A stretch of 64,000 nucleotides of DNA from Hanleya hanleyi (lineage: Eukaryota > Mollusca > Polyplacophora > Lepidopleurida > Hanleyidae). The DNA lies in contig JAVTVY010025150.1 of assembly GCA_036873755.1 (NCBI GenBank), forward strand, positions 51,170 to 115,169. Reading direction: 5' to 3'. Shown here piece by piece: positions 35,524-44,590 of the stretch. The position numbers and the translations under genes were made by a program. Numbering within the stretch: position 1 is the first letter of the stretch; the number at the start of each line of letters is the position of its first letter. Under the pieces are notes generated by a model. It ran no database searches. It was not told the origin of the DNA and saw nothing but the letters and a program-made list of their open reading frames with translations.

Positions 35524-36201
35524 TCAGATAGTTGTTTGCGCATTCTGAGTATCTATCAGTGCATGGGTGAATACTTTCATCCGATGAGGGTGGTGGGTCA
35601 GTTTAACCACGAAGAACGTAACATTGGTGACCCTCTCCACTATCCACTTGGTGTTGGTACGCTGTTCATAGCCCCATTCTAAGGGATCCACAGTGTCCAG
35701 TTGGGTCAGCATCGTCTCTAGCGACGCCCGATTGGTGATTGTGAAAGGATGGTCGTACAGCAATGCATGGTCGTGACTGGCAACAGCAATGCTAGGGACT
35801 GGCTGGATATCTAGGCTCTTCTGAACTGTGGGTATAGGCGGACTCTCCGTGATCGCATCACCAATGGCGTTCGTCTCCCCGGGCTTATCTTCACTGGGTC
35901 TCACCTTCCGCGGCTCCTCTTCAGTAGGAAGTTGTCGCCCAAACCGTAGAGACGGACCATGAATCAAACGCTGATGCCGTCTTAACTGACTGCGTCGTTT
36001 GAAGAGTTGACCACATTCATTACATTGTTCCTTCGCGCCCTCGTGGAGTGAGCGTTCGTGGCGCAGTAAAGCATCTTCCCGATTAAATAACCGTGCGCAG
36101 GTTATACAAGTATATAGTGTACCGTTGTGGGTGGAGGCCTCGTGGCGTCGCAAATCTTCTGGGCGAGAAAACTGCTTCTGGCAAGTTGTGCAAGTGAACA
36201 T
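35524..36201 (-). CDS. Chimeric C2H2 zinc-finger protein, left arm (225 aa)
   Basis: Three N-terminal fingers of the form C-x2-C-x12-H-x4-H lie at residues 4-24, 32-52 and about 59-80 (FTCTTC, YTCITC, EQCNEC starts). An acidic/proline linker follows, then a C-terminal block containing YDHPFTITNRASLETM and TKWIVERVTNVTFFV. Residues 1-142 match gene A (37783 onward). After a short filler the rest matches gene B (40110-40343). It is thus a fusion formed by deletion, and it is the only zinc-finger copy here that stays open from fingers to C-terminus. The start follows a TATA box by 45 bp. The C-terminal block resembles, from memory, N-terminal parts of large proteins of Polinton-like elements. 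DNA binding is likely; its role is unknown. Confidence 0.8.
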   Translation of the reverse strand: MFTCTTCQKQFSRPEDLRRHEASTHNGTLYTCITCARLFNREDALLRHERSLHEGAKEQCNECGQLFKRRSQLRRHQRLIHGPSLRFGRQLPTEEEPRKVRPSEDKPGETNAIGDAITESPPIPTVQKSLDIQPVPSIAVASHDHALLYDHPFTITNRASLETMLTQLDTVDPLEWGYEQRTNTKWIVERVTNVTFFVVKLTHHPHRMKVFTHALIDTQNAQTTI

Positions 36202-36246
36202 CTTGGTGGTTGACAGAGTGTCTGATGAAACGGCCAGGCCGCTTCC

Positions 36247-36254
36247 CTTTTATA
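36247..36254 (-). promoter_or_regulatory. TATA box of the left-arm zinc-finger gene
   Basis: TATAAAAG on the minus strand lies about 45 bp before the ATG, in the same context (gctataaaagggaagc) as the right-arm gene. Confidence 0.75.
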
Positions 36255-36409
36255 GCACGCTAGCTGGTAATCTATTTTTAGCACACTCTACCCCAAGTCG
36301 AGGATCGAGACTGGTGTACTGGTGTACGACTGAGCGGCATTGCGCGCGCGCGCGCATTGATGAAGACCCTCATGCATACCTCAATGCAGGCGCAGACGCG
36401 AAGTGCCCG

Positions 36410-36620
36410 GATGTAAAAATGACGTCACTTCCGGTTTGGGTGAATGGAGCGTGACGTTTGGACATGTCCAGACTTGTCTGACCGCCATTGTTGGAAAATG
36501 GCGGATAATGGCGGAAGGTGGCCGCCATTGTGGGGAAATGGCGGCTAATGGCGGCTAATGCCGGAAGGTGACCGCCATTGTGGAAAAACCCCACAGACAG
36601 GTCAGAACATGCATTTCTAT
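36410..36620. promoter_or_regulatory. Left hub: ETS-CRE composite and YY1-like cluster
   Basis: atgacgtcacttccgg (36419-36434) is the ETS-CRE composite CCGGAAGTGACGTCA in reverse. It is followed by about eight copies of aatggcgg / ccgccatt (YY1-type) between 36480 and 36585. The same block lies inverted at 37380-37575. It sits between outward-facing zinc-finger genes and the inner ORF and is a candidate bidirectional promoter. Confidence 0.6.
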
Positions 36621-36750
36621 GATGTTCACGCATAATAAAAGAATTGATCTGTAATCTGTCTTGTTGTTGTTGCTCTCTATTTTGGACTAACCCATCAGAA
36701 TAGTACGTATCACGGACTACACCCGACGTCTAGGCGCGCATGTGTGACAT

Positions 36751-37243
36751 GGTCTACAAAACACGTCTCTCGGGATCACACACCTTCATTTCTACGGTTG
36801 CAGAGCCATGACGGAGATCCAGCCCTGTGCGACTCGCATTTTACAGCATGCCACCGCGGTGAATTCATTCACGGGTTACCGAGCAGTGGTCCGGTCCATG
36901 TTTGCAGATGGCGACGACAACGAGGGACGACGCCAGATCCTGAACGAGTTCACAGAAGCGGTCCTTCACAGAGTGCACTCGATGGAGAGGCGTGCCATCA
37001 CTCATCACTACTGGACTATGACAGCCATCCTTGATGCTCGCGCTATGGACCAGGAGCGCCGGGTTGTGTTTCTTGGATCGGAGCTCTTGGAGCTCAAAGC
37101 CTGTGGAGCTCAGAGCTCGGAAGTGACATTTGCATATGACCTCTGTGAGGTCACTTCCGCTTCCGTTCACGTGACCGGAACTGACCTTTGACCCCGGCGC
37201 GCAAAGGTTTCCACCGCGGTGCGGTGGAAACCTTTGCGCGCCG
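36751..37243. other. Single-copy loop of the palindrome
   Basis: This is the only part of the element's core with no inverted partner. Arms meet it at gacgtctaggcgcgcatgtg (left) and its complement (right, with one 12 bp internal duplication). It contains the 127-codon ORF and, at its right end, its own perfect hairpin. Confidence 0.75.
36808..37191 (+). CDS. Unrecognised 127-residue protein in the loop
   Basis: An ATG-started frame (MTEIQPCATRILQHATA...) fills most of the loop. Its composition is balanced and protein-like, with charged helical segments such as EGRRQILNEFTEAVLHRVHS and RAMDQERRVVFLGSELLEL. I recognise no domain. The upstream left hub could drive it. The antisense frame 36865-37254 is a weaker candidate. 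Its location, alone in the unduplicated centre, is the main reason to take it seriously. Confidence 0.45.
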   Translation: MTEIQPCATRILQHATAVNSFTGYRAVVRSMFADGDDNEGRRQILNEFTEAVLHRVHSMERRAITHHYWTMTAILDARAMDQERRVVFLGSELLELKACGAQSSEVTFAYDLCEVTSASVHVTGTDL

Positions 37244-37248
37244 GGGTC
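37189..37248. repeat. 60 bp near-perfect GC-rich hairpin at the element centre
   Basis: gaccccggcgcgcaaaggtt and tccaccgcgg on the left pair with ccgcggtgga-type sequence and aacctttgcgcgccggggtc on the right, around a loop of only a few bases. It lies immediately after the loop ORF's stop codon and marks one edge of the right arm. Confidence 0.85.
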
Positions 37249-37379
37249 ACACATGCGCGCCTAGATGCGCGCCTAGACGTCGGGTGTAGTCCGTGATACG
37301 TACTATTCTGATGGGTTAGTCCAAAATAGAGAGCAACAAGACAGATTACAGATCAATTCTTTTATTATGCGTGAACATC

Positions 37380-37575
37380 ATAGAAATGCATGTTCTGACC
37401 TGTCTGTGGGGTTTTTCCACAATGGCGGTCACCTTCCGGCATTAGCCGCCATTTCCCCACAATGGCGGCCACCTTCCGCCATTATCCGCCATTTTCCAAC
37501 AATGGCGGTCAGACAAGTCTGGACATGTCCAAACGTCACGCTCCATTCACCCAAACCGGAAGTGACGTCATTTTT
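37380..37575. promoter_or_regulatory. Right hub: YY1-like cluster and ETS-CRE composite
   Basis: This is the inverted copy of 36410-36620: clustered ccgccatt and aatggcgg boxes, then ccggaagtgacgtcat at 37557-37572. It precedes gene A by about 200 bp. Confidence 0.6.
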
Positions 37576-37729
37576 ACATCCGGGCACTTCGCGTCTGCGC
37601 CTGCATTGAGGTATGCATGAGGGTCTTCATGCGCGCGCGCGCAATGCCGCTCAGTCGTACACCAGTACACCAGTCTCGATCCTCGACTTGGGGTAGAGTG
37701 TGCTAAAAATAGATTACCAGCTAGCGTGC

Positions 37730-37737
37730 TATAAAAG
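37730..37737 (+). promoter_or_regulatory. TATA box of zinc-finger gene A
   Basis: TATAAAAG is followed by catcagacactctgtc, a likely initiator region about 28 bp downstream, and the ATG at 37783. Confidence 0.75.
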
Positions 37738-37782
37738 GGAAGCGGCCTGGCCGTTTCATCAGACACTCTGTCAACCACCAAG

Positions 37783-38565
37783 ATGTTCACTTGCACAACT
37801 TGCCAGAAGCAGTTTACTCGCCCAGAAGATTTGCGACGCCACGAGGCCTCCACCCACAACGGTACACTATATACTTGTATAACCTGCGCACGGTTATTTA
37901 ATCGGGAAGATGCTTTACTGCGCCACGAACGCTCACTCCACGAGGGCGCGAAGGAACAATGTAATGAATGTGGTCAACTCTTCAAACGACGCAGTCAGTT
38001 AAGACGGCATCAGCGTTTGATTCATGGTCCGTCTCTACGGTTTGGGCGACAACTTCCTACTGAAGAGGAGCCGCGGAAGGTGAGACCCAGTGAAGATAAG
38101 CCCGGGGAGACGAACGCCATTGGTGATGCGATCACGGAGAGTCCGCCTATACCCACAGTTCAGAAGAGCCTAGATATCCAGCCAGTCCCTAGCATTGCTG
38201 TTGCCAGTCATACGCCTGACGACATCGGACATTTTCTGGAAGATGCAGTGGATATTCCCAGCGATCTGTTACAGGACGCCCATCCAGTGAATGACATCGA
38301 TCGGCGCCAATGGCCCATGATGCGGCACATTTTCCACCGTGATCGCCCCATTCCAGATATCTACAATTTCCCACTGACCCATCTCACCCGTCTACGCAGC
38401 TACGTGGAAGCCATCTTCAAAGATCAAACTACGGCCTTCAAATTGAATGTTGCTTTCGGGTACATCTTACGTCACAAAAAGACGGACCAGTTACGGTATT
38501 ATTATGCCAGTAATAACAGCCATGTGTTTGACCAACCGCTCACCATCATTAACCGGGGTCACTAG
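37783..38565 (+). CDS. Zinc-finger gene A, right arm (260 aa, frameshifted at its end)
   Basis: It has the same three C2H2 fingers as the left-arm gene (one S/T difference near residue 12), then a linker and a conserved region. That region has RRQWPMMRHIFHRDRPIPD, YVEAIFKDQTTAFKLNVAFG and a YYYASNNSHVFDQP segment absent from the left-arm chimera. Relative to gene B the frame is lost by a one-base deletion near 38560, so the product ends at INRGH. Homologous sequence continues out of frame to about 38730, with a second one-base difference. TATA box 37730, ATG 37783, first poly(A) signals at about 38827 and 38927. It is a probable DNA-binding protein with a truncated C-terminus. A sequencing error is an alternative explanation for the shift. 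Confidence 0.75.
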   Translation: MFTCTTCQKQFTRPEDLRRHEASTHNGTLYTCITCARLFNREDALLRHERSLHEGAKEQCNECGQLFKRRSQLRRHQRLIHGPSLRFGRQLPTEEEPRKVRPSEDKPGETNAIGDAITESPPIPTVQKSLDIQPVPSIAVASHTPDDIGHFLEDAVDIPSDLLQDAHPVNDIDRRQWPMMRHIFHRDRPIPDIYNFPLTHLTRLRSYVEAIFKDQTTAFKLNVAFGYILRHKKTDQLRYYYASNNSHVFDQPLTIINRGH

Positions 38566-38889
38566 AGACGATGCTGGAGATACTGGACACCGTGGAACCC
38601 TTGAGATGGGCACATCGTCAACGCCCCAACATACAATGGGTCGTAGAGAAGGTCACCAATGCCACGTTCTTCCTTACCAAGCTGACCGACCACCGCCATC
38701 GGTTGAATGCGTCACCCGCGCCCTGATGAATACCATAAGATGCCGCACATAGTCTCTATGTCTACATGCTGATCGTTGACTTGAGCTCAGTAAACACTTG
38801 TACATAATGTGACGGTGCGTTAAATAATAAAACATGGTGTTTGATATTTCAATTTGTTTTGCTGTGAACATACTAAACATACCCAAGGC

Positions 38890-38965
38890 GGCTCCCCCAG
38901 CCTGGGTATGATGTAACATTGGGGATAATAAACTGTATAAACCTTGCTGAACTTGTTGTTATTCA
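38890..38965 (+). terminator. 3' end / poly(A) region of gene A
   Basis: gggtatgatgtaacattggg, then AATAAA at 38927-38932, then acttgttgttattc. A further copy of the same 3' block, without its own gene, lies at 39119-39182 (AATAAA 39146-39151). This suggests that a third paralogue was lost or that the block was duplicated. Confidence 0.6.
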
Positions 38966-39315
38966 TGACAACCGCTTTCCGCTATACTTGGATGAAATAT
39001 ATACAGAATTCCCTGTCTGCGCATGCGTAGAATGGTGACAACGGCCGAGCCACTAGTCCAGTCCGATGCCCCTTCACGAATGCTTCACATGGATACCTCA
39101 TACAACTCCAGGGAGCCGCCCTGGGTATGATGTAACATTGGGGATAATAAACTGTATGAACATTGCTGAACTTGTTGTTCACATCACCCCATTGACTTGA
39201 TAGGCAGATCCCAATAAGCCCGGGGACCGATATTAGCCCTTTTGGCTAGAGGTGATAGGGGTTTTCCCCTAGTTTAGAACTGATTGTGCTAAAATTAGAT
39301 CAACAGATAGCTTGC

Positions 39316-39323
39316 TATAAAAA
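39316..39323 (+). promoter_or_regulatory. TATA box of zinc-finger gene B
   Basis: TATAAAAA is followed by atcagacactctgtcaacca, shared exactly with gene A, and the ATG at 39357. Preservation of the leader suggests that transcription start and leader were under selection or that the paralogues were converted. Confidence 0.7.
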
Positions 39324-39356
39324 GGAAAGCTATCAGACACTCTGTCAACCACCAAG

Positions 39357-40343
39357 ATGTTCACTTGTACTACGTGCTCGAAATCATTCACTCGCAGGCA
39401 CGACTTGCGCCGCCATGAGGCTACCAAGTACGATGGAACCGCCCGGTATAGCTGTACGATATGTAGGCCTACACTGTCGTTTCATCGCCCAGATCATTTA
39501 CAGCGCCATGAACGTTCAATTCATGGGCCATCCAAGCGTCGATGCGAAGAATGTGGTCAACTCTTCAAATGACCCAGTCAGTTAAAACGGCATGAGCGTT
39601 TGATTCATGGTGCATCACCACGGCATGAGGGACAACTTTCCACTAAAGAGGTACCCAGGAGGGACAGATGCACTGAAGATGAACCCGGGGAGGAGAATGC
39701 CACTGATGATGCGATCACGGAGAGCCCGCCTATACCCACAGCTCAGAAGAGCCTAGATATCCAGCCGGTCCCTAGCATCACTGTTTCCAGTAATACACCT
39801 GACAACAACGAACATTTTCTGGAAGATGCGGTGGATGTTCCCAGCGATCTCTTACCCGAAGATCATCCAGTGAGTGAGATGTATCGACGCCATTGGTCCA
39901 TGATCCGACACTGCTTCCACCGTCATCGCCCTATATTGGACTTGTACAATTTCCGACTGACCGACCTCGCCCGTCTACGCAGCTACGTGGAAGCCATCTT
40001 CAATGACCAACCTACATCCTTCACATTAAATGTAGCATTTGGGTACATCTTATGCCATAAGATGACGCCTGAATTGTGCTATTTCTATTCCAGTGCCATC
40101 AACCCAGTGTACGACCATCCTTTCACAATCACCAATCGGGCGTCGCTAGAGACGATGCTGACCCAACTGGACACTGTGGATCCCTTAGAATGGGGCTATG
40201 AACAGCGTACCAACACCAAGTGGATAGTGGAGAGGGTCACCAATGTTACGTTCTTCGTGGTTAAACTGACCCACCACCCCCATCGGATGAAAGTATTCAC
40301 CCATGCACTGATAGATACTCAGAATGCGCAAACAACTATCTGA
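39357..40343 (+). pseudogene. Zinc-finger gene B, right arm (one in-frame TGA)
   Basis: It is a tandem paralogue of gene A, about 1.57 kb downstream. Fingers 1 and 2 are present (FTCTTCSKSFTRRHDLRRH; the second has an altered C-x2-C spacing to the rest, CTICRPTLSFHRPDHLQRH). The third begins RRCEECGQLFK and is cut by TGA at 39570-39572, where gene A has CGA, consistent with CpG decay. The frame then continues open for 257 codons to 40343. It includes RRHWSMIRHCFHRHRPILD, YVEAIFNDQP and the complete C-terminal block ending NAQTTI. TATA box at 39316; poly(A) signal at 40599. Paralogue divergence from A looks like 20-25%, much more than between the two arms. Confidence 0.8.
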
Positions 40344-40569
40344 GGATATGTTTCCTCAACGGTATCCTGGCCTGTCCGATGACGATTAGAACAAACGGTT
40401 CAGAGCGAACATGGCCGAAGATGGAACTTTCTGAAATGGCGACTTCTGATTGGACAAGAGTAGCCGAGAATACATCTAACGGACAGGAACGAATATGACA
40501 GATGCAAATGGTGGCCTCTGATTGGACAAGAATATTCTTGAATTGTAAATATACCCAACGCGGCTCCCC

Positions 40570-40645
40570 CAACGTGGGTATGATGTAACATTGGGGAGAA
40601 TAAACTATATGAAAAAAAACTTCTTGTTGTTGTTGTTCTCTTATG
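40570..40645 (+). terminator. 3' end / poly(A) region of gene B
   Basis: An imperfect hairpin (tacccaacgcgg...cgtgggta) precedes gatgtaacattggggagaat, with AATAAA at 40599-40604 and then a GTT-rich tract. Confidence 0.65.
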
Positions 40646-40836
40646 TGTGATCATTGTTGTTGTTGCTGTTGTTGTTCTCTGTCCGGTCTATATCATGGTG
40701 TTAAGGTGTAACGACGGGCGTCGACTGGCGTCACTGCATTTCGAAGAATTAGTGACAATTCCATGGAATATCAGAGCTTCTGAGCTATTTCACCTGGGCG
40801 TTGATGCATTAAGAATGGCGTTGGTGGGCGTTGCTA

Positions 40837-41780
40837 CAAGATGACATCTCACACGACGCATTCGCACCGCGGATGGTCCATCTCTACACCAAATACCATC
40901 CTTCACTGCCCCAAAATGCTCACTTTCGCTACTACTCGTACTGATGACGTCACCAATGACGTCACAGATGCTGTGGATATCCCTCAACGCGGAATGTACA
41001 CCCCGAGAGCTACAACATGACACCTCTCAGGACGCATTCGGACCAAGAATGGTTCCTCTCTACTCCGAATACCTTCCTTCACTGCCTCAAAATGTCCACT
41101 TTCGCTACTACTCCTACTGATGACGTCAAAAATGACGTCACAGATGCTTCGGACATGCCTCAACTCGGAATGTACACCTCGAGAGCTACAAAATGACACC
41201 TCACACGACGCATTCGGACTAAGGATAGTCCCTATCTACACCAAACTCACCCCCACGCACCCACAAAATGTCCACTTTCGCTACTACTCGTACCGATGAC
41301 GTCATCAATGACGTCACAGATGACGCGGACATCCCTCAAATCGGAATGTACACCCCGAGAACTACAAGATGACACCTTCCAGGACGCATTCGAACCGTGA
41401 ATAGCCCATCTCGACCCCAAATACCTTCATGTACTGCCCGAAAATGGCCACTTTCGCTACTACTCGTACCGATGACGTCACCGATGACGTCACAGATGAC
41501 GCGAACATCCCTCAAATCGGAGTGTACACCCCGAGAACTACAAGATGACACCTTTCAGGACGCATTCGAACCGTGATTAGCCCATCTCGACCCCAAATAA
41601 CTTCCTTCGCTGCCCCAAAATGGCCACTTTACTTACTACAACCAACTGCGCATGCGCAGATTAACGCGACATGCATTCAAAAACACACCATTCTGACTCT
41701 ACCCCACACAAGCTTCACTTTGACACCTCACACGACCCATTCGAACCGTGATTAGCTCATCTCTAACCCAAACACACCCC
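40837..41780. repeat. Right-arm 176 bp tandem array with paired CRE sites
   Basis: This is the inverted copy of 34090-35030 with the same unit order and the same variants, so the duplication of the arm came after this array diversified internally. Eight TGACGTCA sites lie in four units. Confidence 0.9.
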
Positions 41781-42012
41781 TACATAGCACCCAAAATGCC
41801 TGTTTTCTATACTACGGCCAGACTGCGCATGCGCAGACTATTGAACACGGACGAACCATTAGTGTAGTCAAGTGCTCCTCCACGAGAGCTTCAAAATAAG
41901 ACCTCACTCGACCCCATTGGACCATGAGTGGCCCACCTAGACTCCAACATGTCCACCCCGTATGGGCCTATACACCCATAGCCATGCAGTATAGGCCTAT
42001 GGGCCTACCCAG

Positions 42013-43350
42013 GCCTCGGTGACTTTTTTCAAAAATTTCACCGATTCGCTCCGCAACACTTCCTATCGTGTTCTAAATGACGAGACGAGTAAAACGAGAC
42101 CCCACAACCCTACCGCAAATGTATAGAAGTACGTTTCCCAGGGGGATAAACATTGAACCTATACCCCAGTATGGGTCTATATGGGGCTCGGTGACTTTTT
42201 TTCAAAAATTTCACCGATTCGCACGGGGACACTTCCTATCATGTTCTAAATGACGAGACGAGTAAAACGAGACCCCACAACCCTACCGCAAATGCATAGA
42301 AGTACGTTTCCCAGGGGACAAACATCGGTCCTATACCCTCAGTATGGGACTATATGAGGCTATATCGTACTTTTTCAAAAATTTCACCGATTCGCACGGG
42401 ACACTTCCTATCATGTTCTAAATGACGAGACGAGTAAAACGAGACCCCACAACCCTACCGCAAATGTATAGAAGTACGTTTCCCAGGGGGACAAACATCG
42501 AATCTATACCCCAGTATGGGACTATATGGGGCTCGGTGACTTTTTTCAAAAATTTCACCGATTCGCACGGGGACACTTCTTATCATGTTCTAAATGACGA
42601 GACGAGTAAAACGAGACCCCACAACCCTACCGCAAATGTATAGAAGTACGTTTCCCAGGGGGACAAACATTGATCCTATACCCTCAGTATGGGTCTATAT
42701 GGGGATCGGTGACTTTTTTCAAAAATTTCACCGATTCGCACGGGGACACTTCCTATCATGTTCTAAATGACGAGACGAGTAAAACGAGACCCCACAACCC
42801 TACCGCAAATGCATAGAAGTACGTTTCCCAGGGGGACAAACATCGGTCCTATACCCTCAGTATGGGACTATATGAGGCTATATCGTACTTTTTTCAAAAA
42901 TTTCACCGATTCGCACGGGGACACTTCCTATCATGTTCTAAATGACGAGACGAGTAAAACGAGACCCCACAACCCTACCGCAAATGTATAGAAGTACGTT
43001 TCCCAGGGGGATAAACATTGAACCTATACCCCAGTATGGGACTATGGGGCTCGGTGACTTTTTTCAAAAATTTCACCGATTCGCACGGGGACACTTCCTA
43101 TCATGTTCTAAATGACGAGACGAGTAAAACGAGACCCCACAACCCTACCGCAAATGTATAGAAGTACGTTTCCCAGGGGGACAAACATCGGTCCTATACC
43201 CTCAGTATGGGACTATATGAGGCTATATCGTACTTTTTCAAAAATTTCACCGATTCGCACGGGGACACTTCCTATCATGTTCTAAATGACGAGACGAGTA
43301 AAACGAGACCCCACAATTCTACCGCAAATGTATAGAAGTACGTTTCCCAG
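42013..43350. repeat. Right-arm ~173 bp tandem array, eight copies
   Basis: The atgacgagacgagtaaaacg block recurs at 42077, 42250, 42422, 42594, 42767, 42942, 43112 and 43286 (spacings 170-175 bp). It is the inverted counterpart of the five-copy left array. Neighbouring copies alternate between two versions of the spacer (tatatgaggctatatcgtac against ggggctcggtgactttt), suggesting expansion by a higher-order unit. Confidence 0.9.
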
Positions 43351-43611
43351 GATGGTGCTATACCTCCCATACCCCATATAGGCATTTTCCCGTAATTTAG
43401 GATAAAGTCCGTGTTCCGTATTTTTTCAGAAAATTTTTTACATACACCCACCCTGGAACTAGGGGGAGATAACTCTATTGATAGACAAGCCCCGTTAAGC
43501 CCGGCGACCTATATACCCTTCATACCCCATATAGGCATTTTCCCAGGTTTTTCGATAAAGTCCGTTTTCCGGGGGGGTTTTTCAGGAAAATTTTTACATG
43601 CACCCACCCAT
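43351..43611. repeat. Right-arm spacer with two diverged blocks
   Basis: ataccccatataggcatttt, then tccgt..ttccg, then aaatttttacatrcaccca occurs twice about 140 bp apart. It is the inverted counterpart of 32780-33044. Confidence 0.7.
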
Positions 43612-44590
43612 GACTGGATGCCCCTTCACATAGGCTTCACATGGATACCTCATAGAACTCCATCGGCCCATTAGTGGCTCCCCTAGCTCCCAAAACGTCT
43701 ATTTCCATACCCTTGGGCCACCACGCATGCGCAGAAGGCCGATATGTCAACCCCACACCCAGTCCATTAGATGCCCATTCATGAATGCTTCACTTTGATA
43801 CCTCACTCGACCCCATCGGTCCACTAGGGGCTCCCCTAGTTCCAAAAAGGCTATTTTCATACCCTTCGGCCACTGCGCATGCGCAGAAGGCCGATATGTC
43901 AACCCCACACCCAGTCCATTAGATGCCCCTTCATGAATGCTTCACTTTGATACCTCACTCGACCCCATCGGTCCATTAGGGGCTCCCCTAGTTCCAAAAA
44001 GGCTATTTTCATACCCTTCGGCCACCGCGCATGCGCAGAAGGCCGATATGTCAACCCCACACCCAGTCCATTAGATGCCCCTTCATGAATGCTTCACTTT
44101 GATACCTCACTCGACCCCATCGGTCCACTAGGGGCTCCCCTAGTTCCAAAAAGGCTATTTTCATACCTTTCGGCCACCGCGCATGCGCAGAAGGCCGATA
44201 TGTCAACCCCTCACCCAGCCCATTACATGCCCCTTCACATAAGCTTCACTTTGATACCTCACTCGACCCCATCGGTCCACTAGGAGCTCCCCTAGTTCCA
44301 AAAAGGCTATTTTCATACCCTTCGGCCACCGCGCATGCGCAGAAGGCCGATATGTCAACCCCTCACCCAGCCCATTAGATGCCCCTTCACATAAGCTTCA
44401 CTTTGATACCTCACTCGACCCCATCGGTCCACTAGGGGCTCCCCTAGTTCCAACACGTCTATTTCCATACCCTTGGGCCACCGCGCATGCGCAGAATGAC
44501 GATATTTCAACCCCACACCCAGCCCATCAAATGCCCCCTCCCCTAAGCTTCACTTGGATACCTCACTCGACCCCATCGGTCCACTAGCGG
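43612..44590 (+). repeat. 152 bp tandem array, about six copies, right end only
   Basis: Units start ttagatgcccyttcayraa and contain cctcactcgaccccatcggt and gccaccgcgcatgcgcagaa. Starts are exactly 152 bp apart (43767, 43919, 44071, 44223, 44375, 44527). Each unit carries one NRF-1-type palindrome gcgcatgcgc. The left arm has a single unit (about 32625-32780), so the array expanded on one side or collapsed on the other. Confidence 0.9.

Noticed and set aside
39570..39572. Selenocysteine or readthrough recoding of TGA in gene B
   Set aside because: Paralogue A has CGA and the change fits CpG decay. I see no SECIS-like structure near the 3' end.
33058..43674. Many 60-115 aa ORFs in the palindrome arms (MTRRVKRDP..., MSSCSSRG...)
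   Set aside because: They are readings of the 173 and 176 bp tandem units and repeat with them. No start context or family resemblance.
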